This document shows, piece after piece, positions 44,370 to 51,372 of a DNA stretch of 64,000 nucleotides; position 1 is the stretch's first letter, and each line of letters opens with the position of its first letter. This stretch comes from Paucisalibacillus globulus. Its GTDB lineage: Bacteria; Bacillota; Bacilli; Bacillales; Amphibacillaceae. The notes beneath the pieces were generated by a model. That model did not search any database, had not been told where the DNA came from, and saw only the letters and a program-made list of their open reading frames with translations. Where the stretch lies: contig NZ_LT855389.1 of the NCBI RefSeq assembly GCF_900184735.1, positions 71,087 through 135,086 on the forward strand, written 5' to 3'. A program made the position numbers and the translations under genes.

Positions 44370-44669
44370 TTAAAATTCTAGTTCATCTTCCCAAGAAAGC
44401 ATACCGCCAACCATATTTGTTACATCATAGCCTTGGTCAATCAGAAACTCACATGCCATCATACTTCTTCCACCAGAGCGACAAACCATATAGTAGTGTT
44501 CGTTTTTATCAAGTTTATCTAAACTATCTGCAAGATCACCTAATCGAATGTGACGAGCTCCAGGAATTTTCCCCATTTCCACTTCCTCGTCCTCACGTAC
44601 ATCAATAATATTAAGCTTTTCGTCTTTATTTATCTTCTCTGCTAATTCAACTGCTGTTATCTCTTTCAT
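44370..44669 (-). CDS. Single-domain rhodanese
   Basis: A 99-residue cytoplasmic rhodanese from the preferred ATG at 44667-44669 (MKEITAVELAEKI), which has GGAGGTAAC upstream; the ATG 15 bp earlier overlaps that site. It shows IIDVREDEEVEMGKIPGARHI and the catalytic loop YYMVCRSGGRSMMA. It lies between nsrR and the membrane rhodanese in the same direction. Persulfide handling is the family role; a specific pathway is not indicated. Confidence 0.9.
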   Translation of the reverse strand: MKEITAVELAEKINKDEKLNIIDVREDEEVEMGKIPGARHIRLGDLADSLDKLDKNEHYYMVCRSGGRSMMACEFLIDQGYDVTNMVGGMLSWEDELEF

Positions 44670-44751
44670 GTCTGTTACCTCCATATAAATACTGATTCCA
44701 TTATAAAGGAAATCTATTTAGAAAAAAACTTCTAAAATGGTATTGATGAAC

Positions 44752-45195
44752 TTAATTATCTTTTATTCCCATTAACCCTAATAGTTCTTGTTCATTCTCT
44801 ATCAAATCTTTTAACGTATATCCGTCTAACACCTGATAAAAAGCATGTAAAGCTCTATTCAGTGCGTGCTTTAATGTACAGCCTGGTGAAATGAGACAAT
44901 GATTGGTTCCCCTATCAAAGCATTCTAATAAATTAAAATCACTTTCTAGTAATCTAATTAGCTTTCCAATATTAATTTCCCCAGGATCTTTAGCTAAACG
45001 AAAACCACCATTACGCCCTCTTATACTTTCTAACAGTTCAAGCTTGGCTAACTCATGAACTATCTTCCCAAGGTGATTGTGCGAAATATCATAGACATCT
45101 GCTATTTCCTTAATACTTGCCAGTTCATTATTATTTTTCAAACCTACGAATATTAACACTCGCAGGCTATAGTCGGTATATTTTTTAAGTTGCAT
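44752..45195 (-). CDS. nsrR: Rrf2-family nitric-oxide-sensing repressor NsrR
   Basis: A 147-residue Rrf2 regulator with an N-terminal winged helix (about 1-70, SIKEIADVYDISHNHLGKIVHELAKL) and three cluster cysteines, Cys92, Cys100 and Cys106. This is the spacing that holds an iron-sulfur cluster in NsrR. It is divergent from hmp, which has a matching NsrR palindrome in its promoter. NO damages the cluster and relieves repression. The ATG at 45193-45195 lies behind AAGGGGACAGAAT. Confidence 0.95.
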   Translation of the reverse strand: MQLKKYTDYSLRVLIFVGLKNNNELASIKEIADVYDISHNHLGKIVHELAKLELLESIRGRNGGFRLAKDPGEINIGKLIRLLESDFNLLECFDRGTNHCLISPGCTLKHALNRALHAFYQVLDGYTLKDLIENEQELLGLMGIKDN

Positions 45196-45254
45196 TATTC
45201 TGTCCCCTTGTGTATTACTTCACAATATTGTAACATAAATCGCCTTTTAGCCGG

Positions 45255-45305
45255 TTGTTCACCTATCAAAATCTAGTATACAATAAACATGTATTCAAAA
45301 TACAT
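45255..45305 (+). promoter_or_regulatory. hmp promoter with NsrR operator
   Basis: A TTGTTC -35-like box (45255-45260) and a TATACA/TACAAT -10 region (45277-45284) precede ATGTATTCAAAATACAT (45289-45305). The last is a perfect 7-3-7 palindrome matching the Bacillus NsrR consensus ATGTATTTNAAATACAT. The operator overlaps the expected transcription start of hmp. Confidence 0.88.
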
Positions 45306-45335
45306 CTTTAAATTTTAAAAAGGGAGTGCATTATT

Positions 45336-46556
45336 TTGGCAACTTCAACAATAGGCTTAGACCAACATACAATCGATATTATTAAATCAACTGTACCTGT
45401 TTTAGAAGAGCATGGCACGAACATTACAAAACGATTCTATCAAATTATGTTTGAAAACTACCCCGAATTAAAAAACATCTTTAATCAAACAAATCAACGT
45501 AAAGGTGAACAACCAAAAGCACTTGCAAATGCAGTTTATGCTGCAGCTAAATACATCGATAACTTAGAAGCAATTTTACCTGTCGTAAAACAAATTGGTC
45601 AAAAACATAGAAGCTTAAATATTAAACCGGAGCATTATCCAATTGTAGGAGAAAATCTACTACTAGCAATTAAGGATGTTCTTGGTGAGGCTGCAACAGA
45701 TGAAATCATGACGGCATGGGAAAAAGCATACGGAGTGATTGCAGATGCATTCATTTCCATTGAAAAAGAGATGTATGAGGAAGTGAAGAATTCTCCTGGT
45801 GGCTGGGTAGATTACCGTGACTTTAAAGTAATGAAAAAAGTAGTGGAAAGTGATGTTATCACTTCATTCTATTTAGAACCTGCCGATGGAAACCCATTCC
45901 CATTATTTAAAGCCGGACAATATATTACAGTAAAAATGGAGAGCGATCCTTACAATCATTTACGTCAATACAGCTTATCATGTGCTCCTGGTGAAGGATA
46001 TTACCGTATTAGTGTAAAGCGTGAAGAGGCATTAGGAGATAATCCAGAGGGTGTCGTATCTAATTTCTTACACAATCAAGTTGAAGAAGGAAGTATCCTT
46101 CCAATCAGTGCACCTGGTGGTGACTTTGTATTAGATCAACAAGATACGAGACCACTAGTGTTAATGAGTGGTGGGGTTGGATTAACACCAATGATGAGTA
46201 TGCTAGAAACAACCATTAAGGAAAATTCTGAGCGTGAGGTTATTTTCATTCATGCAGCGCAATCTAGTAATTTCCATGCAATGAAGGACCGTGTGAAAGA
46301 GATAGCTGAAAATAATCCACAAGTGAAACATTATACGGTTTACGACCGTCCAGTAGAAGGCGATGAATATGATAAAGAGGGTTATATAGATTATAATTGG
46401 TTGAGTTCGATTGTTCCTTCCAATGATGCAGCTTTCTACTTCTGTGGACCAAAAGGATTTATGCGTGCTACTTATCAAGTACTGAAACAATTGGAAGTAA
46501 AAGATTCAGATATTCATTATGAAATCTTTGGACCTGCTGAAGATATAACTAATTAA
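45336..46556 (+). CDS. hmp: Flavohemoglobin Hmp (nitric oxide dioxygenase)
   Basis: Converts NO to nitrate with O2 and NAD(P)H. The 406 residues comprise a globin domain (about 1-145, proximal His in KQIGQKHRSL at about 91) and a ferredoxin-reductase-type module. That module has an FAD site (LRQYSLSCAPGEGYYRISVKRE, about 208-230) and an NAD site (LMSGGVGLTPMMSML, about 276, and FYFCGPKGFM, about 370). Translation uses a TTG at 45336 behind GGGAGTGC. It is controlled by the adjacent NsrR operator and ends at a strong terminator. Confidence 0.97.
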   Translation: MATSTIGLDQHTIDIIKSTVPVLEEHGTNITKRFYQIMFENYPELKNIFNQTNQRKGEQPKALANAVYAAAKYIDNLEAILPVVKQIGQKHRSLNIKPEHYPIVGENLLLAIKDVLGEAATDEIMTAWEKAYGVIADAFISIEKEMYEEVKNSPGGWVDYRDFKVMKKVVESDVITSFYLEPADGNPFPLFKAGQYITVKMESDPYNHLRQYSLSCAPGEGYYRISVKREEALGDNPEGVVSNFLHNQVEEGSILPISAPGGDFVLDQQDTRPLVLMSGGVGLTPMMSMLETTIKENSEREVIFIHAAQSSNFHAMKDRVKEIAENNPQVKHYTVYDRPVEGDEYDKEGYIDYNWLSSIVPSNDAAFYFCGPKGFMRATYQVLKQLEVKDSDIHYEIFGPAEDITN

Positions 46557-46571
46557 TACTCCCTACATTGT

Positions 46572-46610
46572 ATTGGTATAAGGTGAAACATGCCTTATAC
46601 CAATTTTTCT
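46572..46610 (+). terminator. Terminator after hmp
   Basis: ATTGGTATAAGG and CCTTATACCAAT form a perfect 12-bp stem with a 9-nt loop followed by TTTTTCTTTT. Confidence 0.95.
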
Positions 46611-46664
46611 TTTCTGAATCCAGACTACGGTAATATGAAACTAGAAATAATTACTCCTTACAAT

Positions 46665-46679
46665 TGAGAATTATTATCA
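46665..46679. promoter_or_regulatory. Fur box upstream of the flavin reductase gene
   Basis: TGAGAATTATTATCA matches the Bacillus 7-1-7 Fur consensus TGATAATNATTATCA with one mismatch. It lies about 54 bp before the reductase start, in the promoter region. A PerR site is less likely but similar. Confidence 0.78.
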
Positions 46680-46732
46680 CTTAGTGTATATTAGATAGTA
46701 AAGATTCTATAATTAAGTAGGGAGATAAACAT

Positions 46733-47473
46733 ATGAAAATATACTGGACTAAAATAAACAAGATTATTGAAGAAACCGCTGAGGTTAGGACGTATCTACT
46801 TGACTGTCCGGAAGGCTTTACATGGGAAGAAGGTTCTCACACACACTTCGCACTAGAAGGATTCAATGCCGGTGATAAACCAAACCGTGGCTTGATTCGT
46901 CATATGTCAATCTCTACTTTACCCCATGAAGAATCAATTGGTATTACAACACGTATCAGAGAGAAGTGTTCTGAGTTTAAATCGATTTTAAGTAAACTTG
47001 AAGTCGGTGATAAAGTAGCCATATTTAAAACCCATTCGAATGTACCGCTCAAACGAGAAAATAAAAATGTTTACCTGTTATCATCTGGTGTGGGACTGGC
47101 AACTTTCAGACCATTAGTACTGGATTATTTTGAGTGCGCTGATAACGTCAATCAAATACATTCCTTAAACATTGATTCATCACAAGATTTCTTATTTAAT
47201 ACTATCATCAAATCTGCACCAGAAAGAAAGTTCATAGCACAGTTCGTCGATAATCGTACAGACTACTATGAAGAAGTGAAATACCTTGCTGAAGACAAGG
47301 ATGGAATCTTCTATATTGTTGGCAGTGACGAATTCTTAGTGCAGAACATGGAAGTACTACGTGATCAGGGAATTCAACCAGACCAAATCATGCTCGATAA
47401 ACGTGAAAAAGGACGGAATGAGTTGGTATCGTCAGTATATCCGGAACAACATGACTTAGTAGAAACGAAATAG
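46733..47473 (+). CDS. Ferredoxin-NADP reductase-like flavoprotein
   Basis: A 246-residue FNR-superfamily protein without a ferredoxin or globin domain. The FAD-binding strand is RHMSISTLPHEESIGITTRI (about 62-82), where RxMS replaces the usual RxYS. The pyridine-nucleotide half has VYLLSSGVGLATFRPLVLDYF (about 112) and IFYIVGSDEFLVQNM (about 198). The upstream Fur box suggests expression under iron limitation, so a siderophore- or heme-linked reductase is plausible. It is separated from hmp by a terminator. No exact family name can be assigned. Confidence 0.8.
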   Translation: MKIYWTKINKIIEETAEVRTYLLDCPEGFTWEEGSHTHFALEGFNAGDKPNRGLIRHMSISTLPHEESIGITTRIREKCSEFKSILSKLEVGDKVAIFKTHSNVPLKRENKNVYLLSSGVGLATFRPLVLDYFECADNVNQIHSLNIDSSQDFLFNTIIKSAPERKFIAQFVDNRTDYYEEVKYLAEDKDGIFYIVGSDEFLVQNMEVLRDQGIQPDQIMLDKREKGRNELVSSVYPEQHDLVETK

Positions 47474-47568
47474 ACGGTAAACTAGCAATTGTTGTGGCTA
47501 AAATCAAAATGCTATTTTCTATAAAAATGTTGTTTTTTTGAATAAGTTTAGTCTAACTAATAGTAAAT

Positions 47569-47956
47569 AGTAACTGTGCGGCTAGTAGTTGTGGTTGGGA
47601 GTATCATACCCGCTACGGAAATACACTTCGCTAGTATAGAGTGAAAGAATAATTTAAACATCACTTATCTCAAAAACATAGTATTATTCCTTATAATAAT
47701 TAGAAATAAATACTAGCGCAGGCAGAATACGGAGACTCCTGCGGGAATAGCACGTGTCCGAAGACCCCTAGAGAGGCGAACTTTCCTCGAGGAGGCTGAG
47801 GCCGGGCCCGCGGCAAGGTAGACACTGCGAAGGTTCTTTCGAGCAGATGTCGCCCCTGTGCTGGCAGTAAAAGCGGAGTATTCTGCCGGAGCGGTGTCGT
47901 ACTGCTATACCCAACTAATTTGTGTTGTATTTAAACTAGTTACTTCACAGTCTCTA
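47569..47956. repeat. Composite GC-rich element with deleted type-A head and inserted 56-bp module
   Basis: Left end TAACTGTGCGG and right end CTTCACAGTCTC are degenerate copies of the GAAACTGTGCGGTA terminal repeats. The type-A head retains its flank (CCCGCTACGGAAATACACTTCGCTAG) but its core is gone. The forward type-B head (about 47730-47905) is complete, with CAGAATAC/GTATTCTG arms. It contains an extra 56 bp (47817-47872), GGTAGACACTG...CAGTAAAA, nearly identical to the module at 42667-42721. No gene is seen in this 600-bp gap. Confidence 0.87.
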
Positions 47957-48004
47957 ACAAAATAGCAATAAACGTACAAAAATAGCCAATCAAAATTAAC
48001 ATAT

Positions 48005-48044
48005 AAAAGGATGATTAACTCTGAATAGCTAATCATCCTTTTTT
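48005..48044. terminator. Bidirectional terminator before the coiled-coil gene
   Basis: AAAAGGATGATTA and TAATCATCCTTTTTT form a 9-bp core stem with A- and T-tracts. It lies 31 bp beyond the stop of the coiled-coil gene. Confidence 0.88.
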
Positions 48045-48074
48045 CTTATGCAGAACCTTGTACGATTGCACTTT

Positions 48075-49013
48075 TTAAATGCTTTCAATTAACATTTGTC
48101 TCTCATGCTGAAGTTCAGATAATTTACTCTCTAGATTAGCAAGTTCCGCTTCTAATGTATTCAAGAGTTTCTCAACCTTTTCTAGTTGATCCCATACTTG
48201 GCCTTGAGAATTCTGAATTTTATCTAGTACCATCCAGTCGACAATGAACCCATCAAAGAAAAAGTCTGCAAATCTGAGTAGCTCCGAAACTTCCATATCT
48301 GCCTCAATCATATCTCCAATATCTAGTAACTCCTTCTGAAATTCTCTCATTCTCGTTTGAGCAATGTGAATATAGTTTGAAGCTTCGTCCATACTACTAT
48401 GTTTCATAGCAGTAGTAAACATGCCACCGCCAAACATATCCCATGTCCCCCAACCCTCGGCGGATTCCAAGGAACTCTCTGCATTTTTAAGTGCATCTTT
48501 TGCGTATCTACCCGCAGTGACTGCCTCCCTTAACTCTTTAACATAGGCTAAAATATCTCCTTCTTGTTCACTAATGGAATATAAATTACTTGCATATGGA
48601 GAATTACTCTCTTTTATTAGTTGTTCCTTCTTGTTAAGGAGTTCCTTATATTCTAATTCACTTCGGTCTATCTCACTTAGCTTATTTCGCACTTCCATAA
48701 TAGAGGTATTTATTTCCCCAATTGTCTTTTCGGCTTCCTCTAATTGAAGTTGAACAGCCATTACTTCACGTTTCTCCTTATCCAATTTTTCATACTTAGT
48801 TCCGGAAATAGTAGAAAAGATGTTTGTGATACTAAGACCTTCTAACTTTTTTACATCTCTTTTTTCATTGGTTAGTTGGTTGTTTAACTTCGTGATGGTT
48901 TGCTCCATTTCGGACCTTTCGTTTTGAAAGTCATTTAGCTGTAACTCCAATTTCTTTTTCCTATGTAACTCACCTTTTATTTGTACGATTTCTTCATTTA
49001 ATTGTTTTAGCAT
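48075..49013 (-). CDS. Coiled-coil protein of unknown function
   Basis: A 312-residue soluble protein dominated by heptad-rich coiled coil at about 1-145 and 270-312. Between them is a compact region (about 165-255) containing GRYAKDALKNAESSLESAEGWGTWDMFGGGMFTTAMKHSSMDEASNYIHIAQTRM. The glycine-rich WGTWDMFGGG turn is distinctive and recurs in uncharacterised Bacillales proteins of similar shape, as far as I recall. No signal peptide, helix or enzyme motif is seen. Start ATG at 49011-49013 behind AAGGGGGAATTGTC. It is monocistronic. Confidence 0.75.
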   Translation of the reverse strand: MLKQLNEEIVQIKGELHRKKKLELQLNDFQNERSEMEQTITKLNNQLTNEKRDVKKLEGLSITNIFSTISGTKYEKLDKEKREVMAVQLQLEEAEKTIGEINTSIMEVRNKLSEIDRSELEYKELLNKKEQLIKESNSPYASNLYSISEQEGDILAYVKELREAVTAGRYAKDALKNAESSLESAEGWGTWDMFGGGMFTTAMKHSSMDEASNYIHIAQTRMREFQKELLDIGDMIEADMEVSELLRFADFFFDGFIVDWMVLDKIQNSQGQVWDQLEKVEKLLNTLEAELANLESKLSELQHERQMLIESI

Positions 49014-49100
49014 GACAATTCCCCCTTGCTCTGTCTATCTATACATACGTAAAAAAGCGGACAAAGTTTCAAAAAAATGAAGAGCTATACTAGTAGCCCT

Positions 49101-50405
49101 TCATTTCGCATCATCTATAAGGTTGTCATTAATCCCATAAGTAAGTGTTTCTTTTTTAATTTTTACTCCAAGGGAATGGAATGCTGACACAACATCCTCA
49201 TACCCTCTTTCAATATGTTCGACCCCAGTAATAAAGGTAGTACCTTCTGCTACCATACCAGCTAGAATTAACGAAATTCCTGCTCGGATATCGGATGTGG
49301 ATACCACGGCACCCTCTAGAGGCGTTTTCCCTTTTACATAGGCAACTCCAGACCTAATTTTAATGTCCGCACCCATTTTTCTTAGCTCACTAACATGATT
49401 AAATCTGTTAGGATATATTTTCTCTGCAATAAAACTTTTACCAGATGCTTGGGTAAGCAATGTTGTCATAGGTTGTTGTATGTCCGTTGCAAATCCAGGA
49501 TACATCGCAGTCCGTATTCGAGTTGCTTTTAGTTTCCCAGTTGAGTGGGCTGTAATTTGATCCTCATTTATTTCTATATCTAAACCAACTTCTCTTAACT
49601 TAGAGATACAGGATCCTAAATGTTCAGGAATAACGTTATTCACAGTAACACTTCCCCCAACTACTCCTGCTGCAATTAAAAATGAACCAGCAATTAATCG
49701 ATCTGGTATTACTCGATGTGTACATCCATTTAAGGATTTAACACCAGAAATACGGATGGTATCTGTGCCAGCTCCATTAATTTTGGCACCCATTTCGTTT
49801 AAAAGAATGGCGGTGTCAATTACTTCCGGATCACGAGCAGCATTAAATAGTACAGTTTCGCCCTTTGCACGCGTTGCAGCTAACATAGCATTTATCGTTC
49901 CTCCAGAAGTGATAGTATCAAAATAGATACTGGCCCCTATAAGTTCCTTTGCTTCCACCACATAGTAATTTTTATAATAGGAAAATGTAGCACCCATTAA
50001 TTCAAAAGCTTTTACATGTTGATCAATTGGCCTACTTACAAAGTCATCTCCACCAGGATAGCCAACTTTAACTTTGCCAAATTTTGAAAGTAAAGCACCT
50101 ACAAAATAATAAGCAGTACGAAATGATGATGACTTTTTTGGATCAAACTCTGTGGAGTGTATTTTGCTTGGATCAATATGTACATCTCCTAGCAGGTCAC
50201 GTTCAATCTTTAACCCTACATCTTTTCCCATTTGCTTAATTACCCGAAAGTCTGCAATATTTGGTATTCCTTTTAGTGTTACTTGTTCATCTGATAAACA
50301 AGCTGCAGCAAGTAATGCTAATGAACTATTTTTCGAACCTGGAATGGATATGTTACCGTTAATGTTCGGTGAATAATCTACACGTAAGGCTTTCAATATA
50401 TTCAC
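49101..50405 (-). CDS. MurA-like UDP-GlcNAc enolpyruvyl transferase with Asp in place of the catalytic Cys
   Basis: A 434-residue EPSP-synthase-fold protein of the MurA family. Conserved MurA features are SKNSSLALLAAA (Lys25, Asn26), SFRTAYYFVGALLSKFG, YPGFATDIQQPM (catalytic Asp, about 300) and DIRAGISL (Arg, about 370). In the mobile loop, MurA normally reads PGGCxxGxRPxD; here it is PGGDDFVSRPID, so Asp120 replaces the PEP-reactive cysteine. Natural MurA enzymes with Asp there (mycobacteria, chlamydiae) are fosfomycin-insensitive. The loop is otherwise divergent too. It follows a DeoR regulator by 5 bp. It is probably an accessory paralogue, since Bacillaceae normally carry murAA and murAB elsewhere. 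Confidence 0.85.
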   Translation of the reverse strand: MNILKALRVDYSPNINGNISIPGSKNSSLALLAAACLSDEQVTLKGIPNIADFRVIKQMGKDVGLKIERDLLGDVHIDPSKIHSTEFDPKKSSSFRTAYYFVGALLSKFGKVKVGYPGGDDFVSRPIDQHVKAFELMGATFSYYKNYYVVEAKELIGASIYFDTITSGGTINAMLAATRAKGETVLFNAARDPEVIDTAILLNEMGAKINGAGTDTIRISGVKSLNGCTHRVIPDRLIAGSFLIAAGVVGGSVTVNNVIPEHLGSCISKLREVGLDIEINEDQITAHSTGKLKATRIRTAMYPGFATDIQQPMTTLLTQASGKSFIAEKIYPNRFNHVSELRKMGADIKIRSGVAYVKGKTPLEGAVVSTSDIRAGISLILAGMVAEGTTFITGVEHIERGYEDVVSAFHSLGVKIKKETLTYGINDNLIDDAK

Positions 50406-50410
50406 TCCTC

Positions 50411-51190
50411 TTATGCATTAGTAAAGACTATTTCCACATTTCTTTTTTCAATTTCTTGTATGACCTTTTCTGAAGCTGCTTGGTCTGTAATAATAACATC
50501 TATTCTCTCCATTGGTATGGAGCTAATAAACATCCTCTGACCAAGTTTTTCGTGGGGAGCTAAACAGATAGACTTACGTGAAAGCTCTGATACCCTCCTA
50601 TGAAAAGCTGCTCCTTCTGGTGTTGCCGTACTTATTCCACTTGCTGTAATACCACCACCAGTTAGAAAAGCTATATCAAATGAAAATTGACTGACCATTT
50701 CAAGTGCAATCGTATCAATCATACTATTAGCTGAATTTGGTCTTAACTTTCCACCGATAAGATAGGAGGTGATATTATCTTTATTTCGGACAACATCTGC
50801 AATCTTCAAGGAATTGGTAACCAATGTAAACGGAATATCAGTAGGTAGGTGTTTTAACATTCCATATTGTATTCCCGCGCTACCAATGAATACGGTATCA
50901 TGTTCATGAATATAGGAAGCAGCAATTTTAGAAATGCCATCTTGATGGGCAGCAGGTTGACTATATCTTTTTGATTCAGGCAATGGTAGAGTCCTTACTT
51001 TCGATTGAGGTTTTACAGAAACTGCACCACCATATGTCTTTTGAAGTTGTCCCTGTTTTTCCATAATAGTTAAATCTCTTCTAACAGAGTCAACTGATAT
51101 ATGGAATAAGTTGGACAGATTCTTCGCAATAACTCTACCTTCTTTTTGAAGTATTTCCATTATCTTTTGCCTACGCTCTTCAGCAAGCAT
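50411..51190 (-). CDS. DeoR/GlpR-family transcriptional regulator
   Basis: A 259-residue regulator. The N-terminal DeoR helix-turn-helix is EERRQKIMEILQKEGRVIAKNLSNLFHISVDSVRRDL, and the sugar-phosphate isomerase-like sensor domain (about 75-250) contains VFIGSAGIQYGML and AFLTGGGITASG. DeoR regulators usually respond to phosphorylated sugars. It is co-transcribed with the MurA-like gene, so an amino-sugar or cell-wall metabolite is a reasonable effector, but this is inference. ATG at 51188-51190 gives MLAEERRQ. Confidence 0.9.
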   Translation of the reverse strand: MLAEERRQKIMEILQKEGRVIAKNLSNLFHISVDSVRRDLTIMEKQGQLQKTYGGAVSVKPQSKVRTLPLPESKRYSQPAAHQDGISKIAASYIHEHDTVFIGSAGIQYGMLKHLPTDIPFTLVTNSLKIADVVRNKDNITSYLIGGKLRPNSANSMIDTIALEMVSQFSFDIAFLTGGGITASGISTATPEGAAFHRRVSELSRKSICLAPHEKLGQRMFISSIPMERIDVIITDQAASEKVIQEIEKRNVEIVFTNA

Positions 51191-51238
51191 CCCTTAAACT
51201 CCTCTACTATTTTTACTAATTCTATAGTATGATTTATT

Positions 51239-51292
51239 ATTCCGTTTTGTCAACATTAACTTACATTTTTATTCATTTTCATTCCGTTTCAT
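51239..51292. promoter_or_regulatory. Repeated ATTCCGTTT / TTCATTTTCATT motifs upstream of the DeoR gene
   Basis: ATTCCGTTT occurs at 51239-51247 and 51281-51289, 42 bp (four helical turns) apart, with TTCATTTTCATTCCGTTTCAT spanning the second copy. DeoR regulators commonly bind such short direct repeats near their own promoter. Operator function is a guess from position. Confidence 0.4.
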
Positions 51293-51339
51293 GCATGTTT
51301 AGGAGTGTGGATATTAGAAGTCGAGGAACCAATAAAAAA

Positions 51340-51366
51340 TGCGCTATTCTATTACGGAATAGCGCA
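51340..51366 (-). terminator. Terminator after the TPR/carboxypeptidase-regulatory gene
   Basis: TGCGCTATTC and GAATAGCGCA form a perfect 10-bp stem with a 7-nt loop; on the reverse strand a T-run follows. It lies 7 bp after the stop. Confidence 0.93.
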
Positions 51367-51372
51367 GCATGA

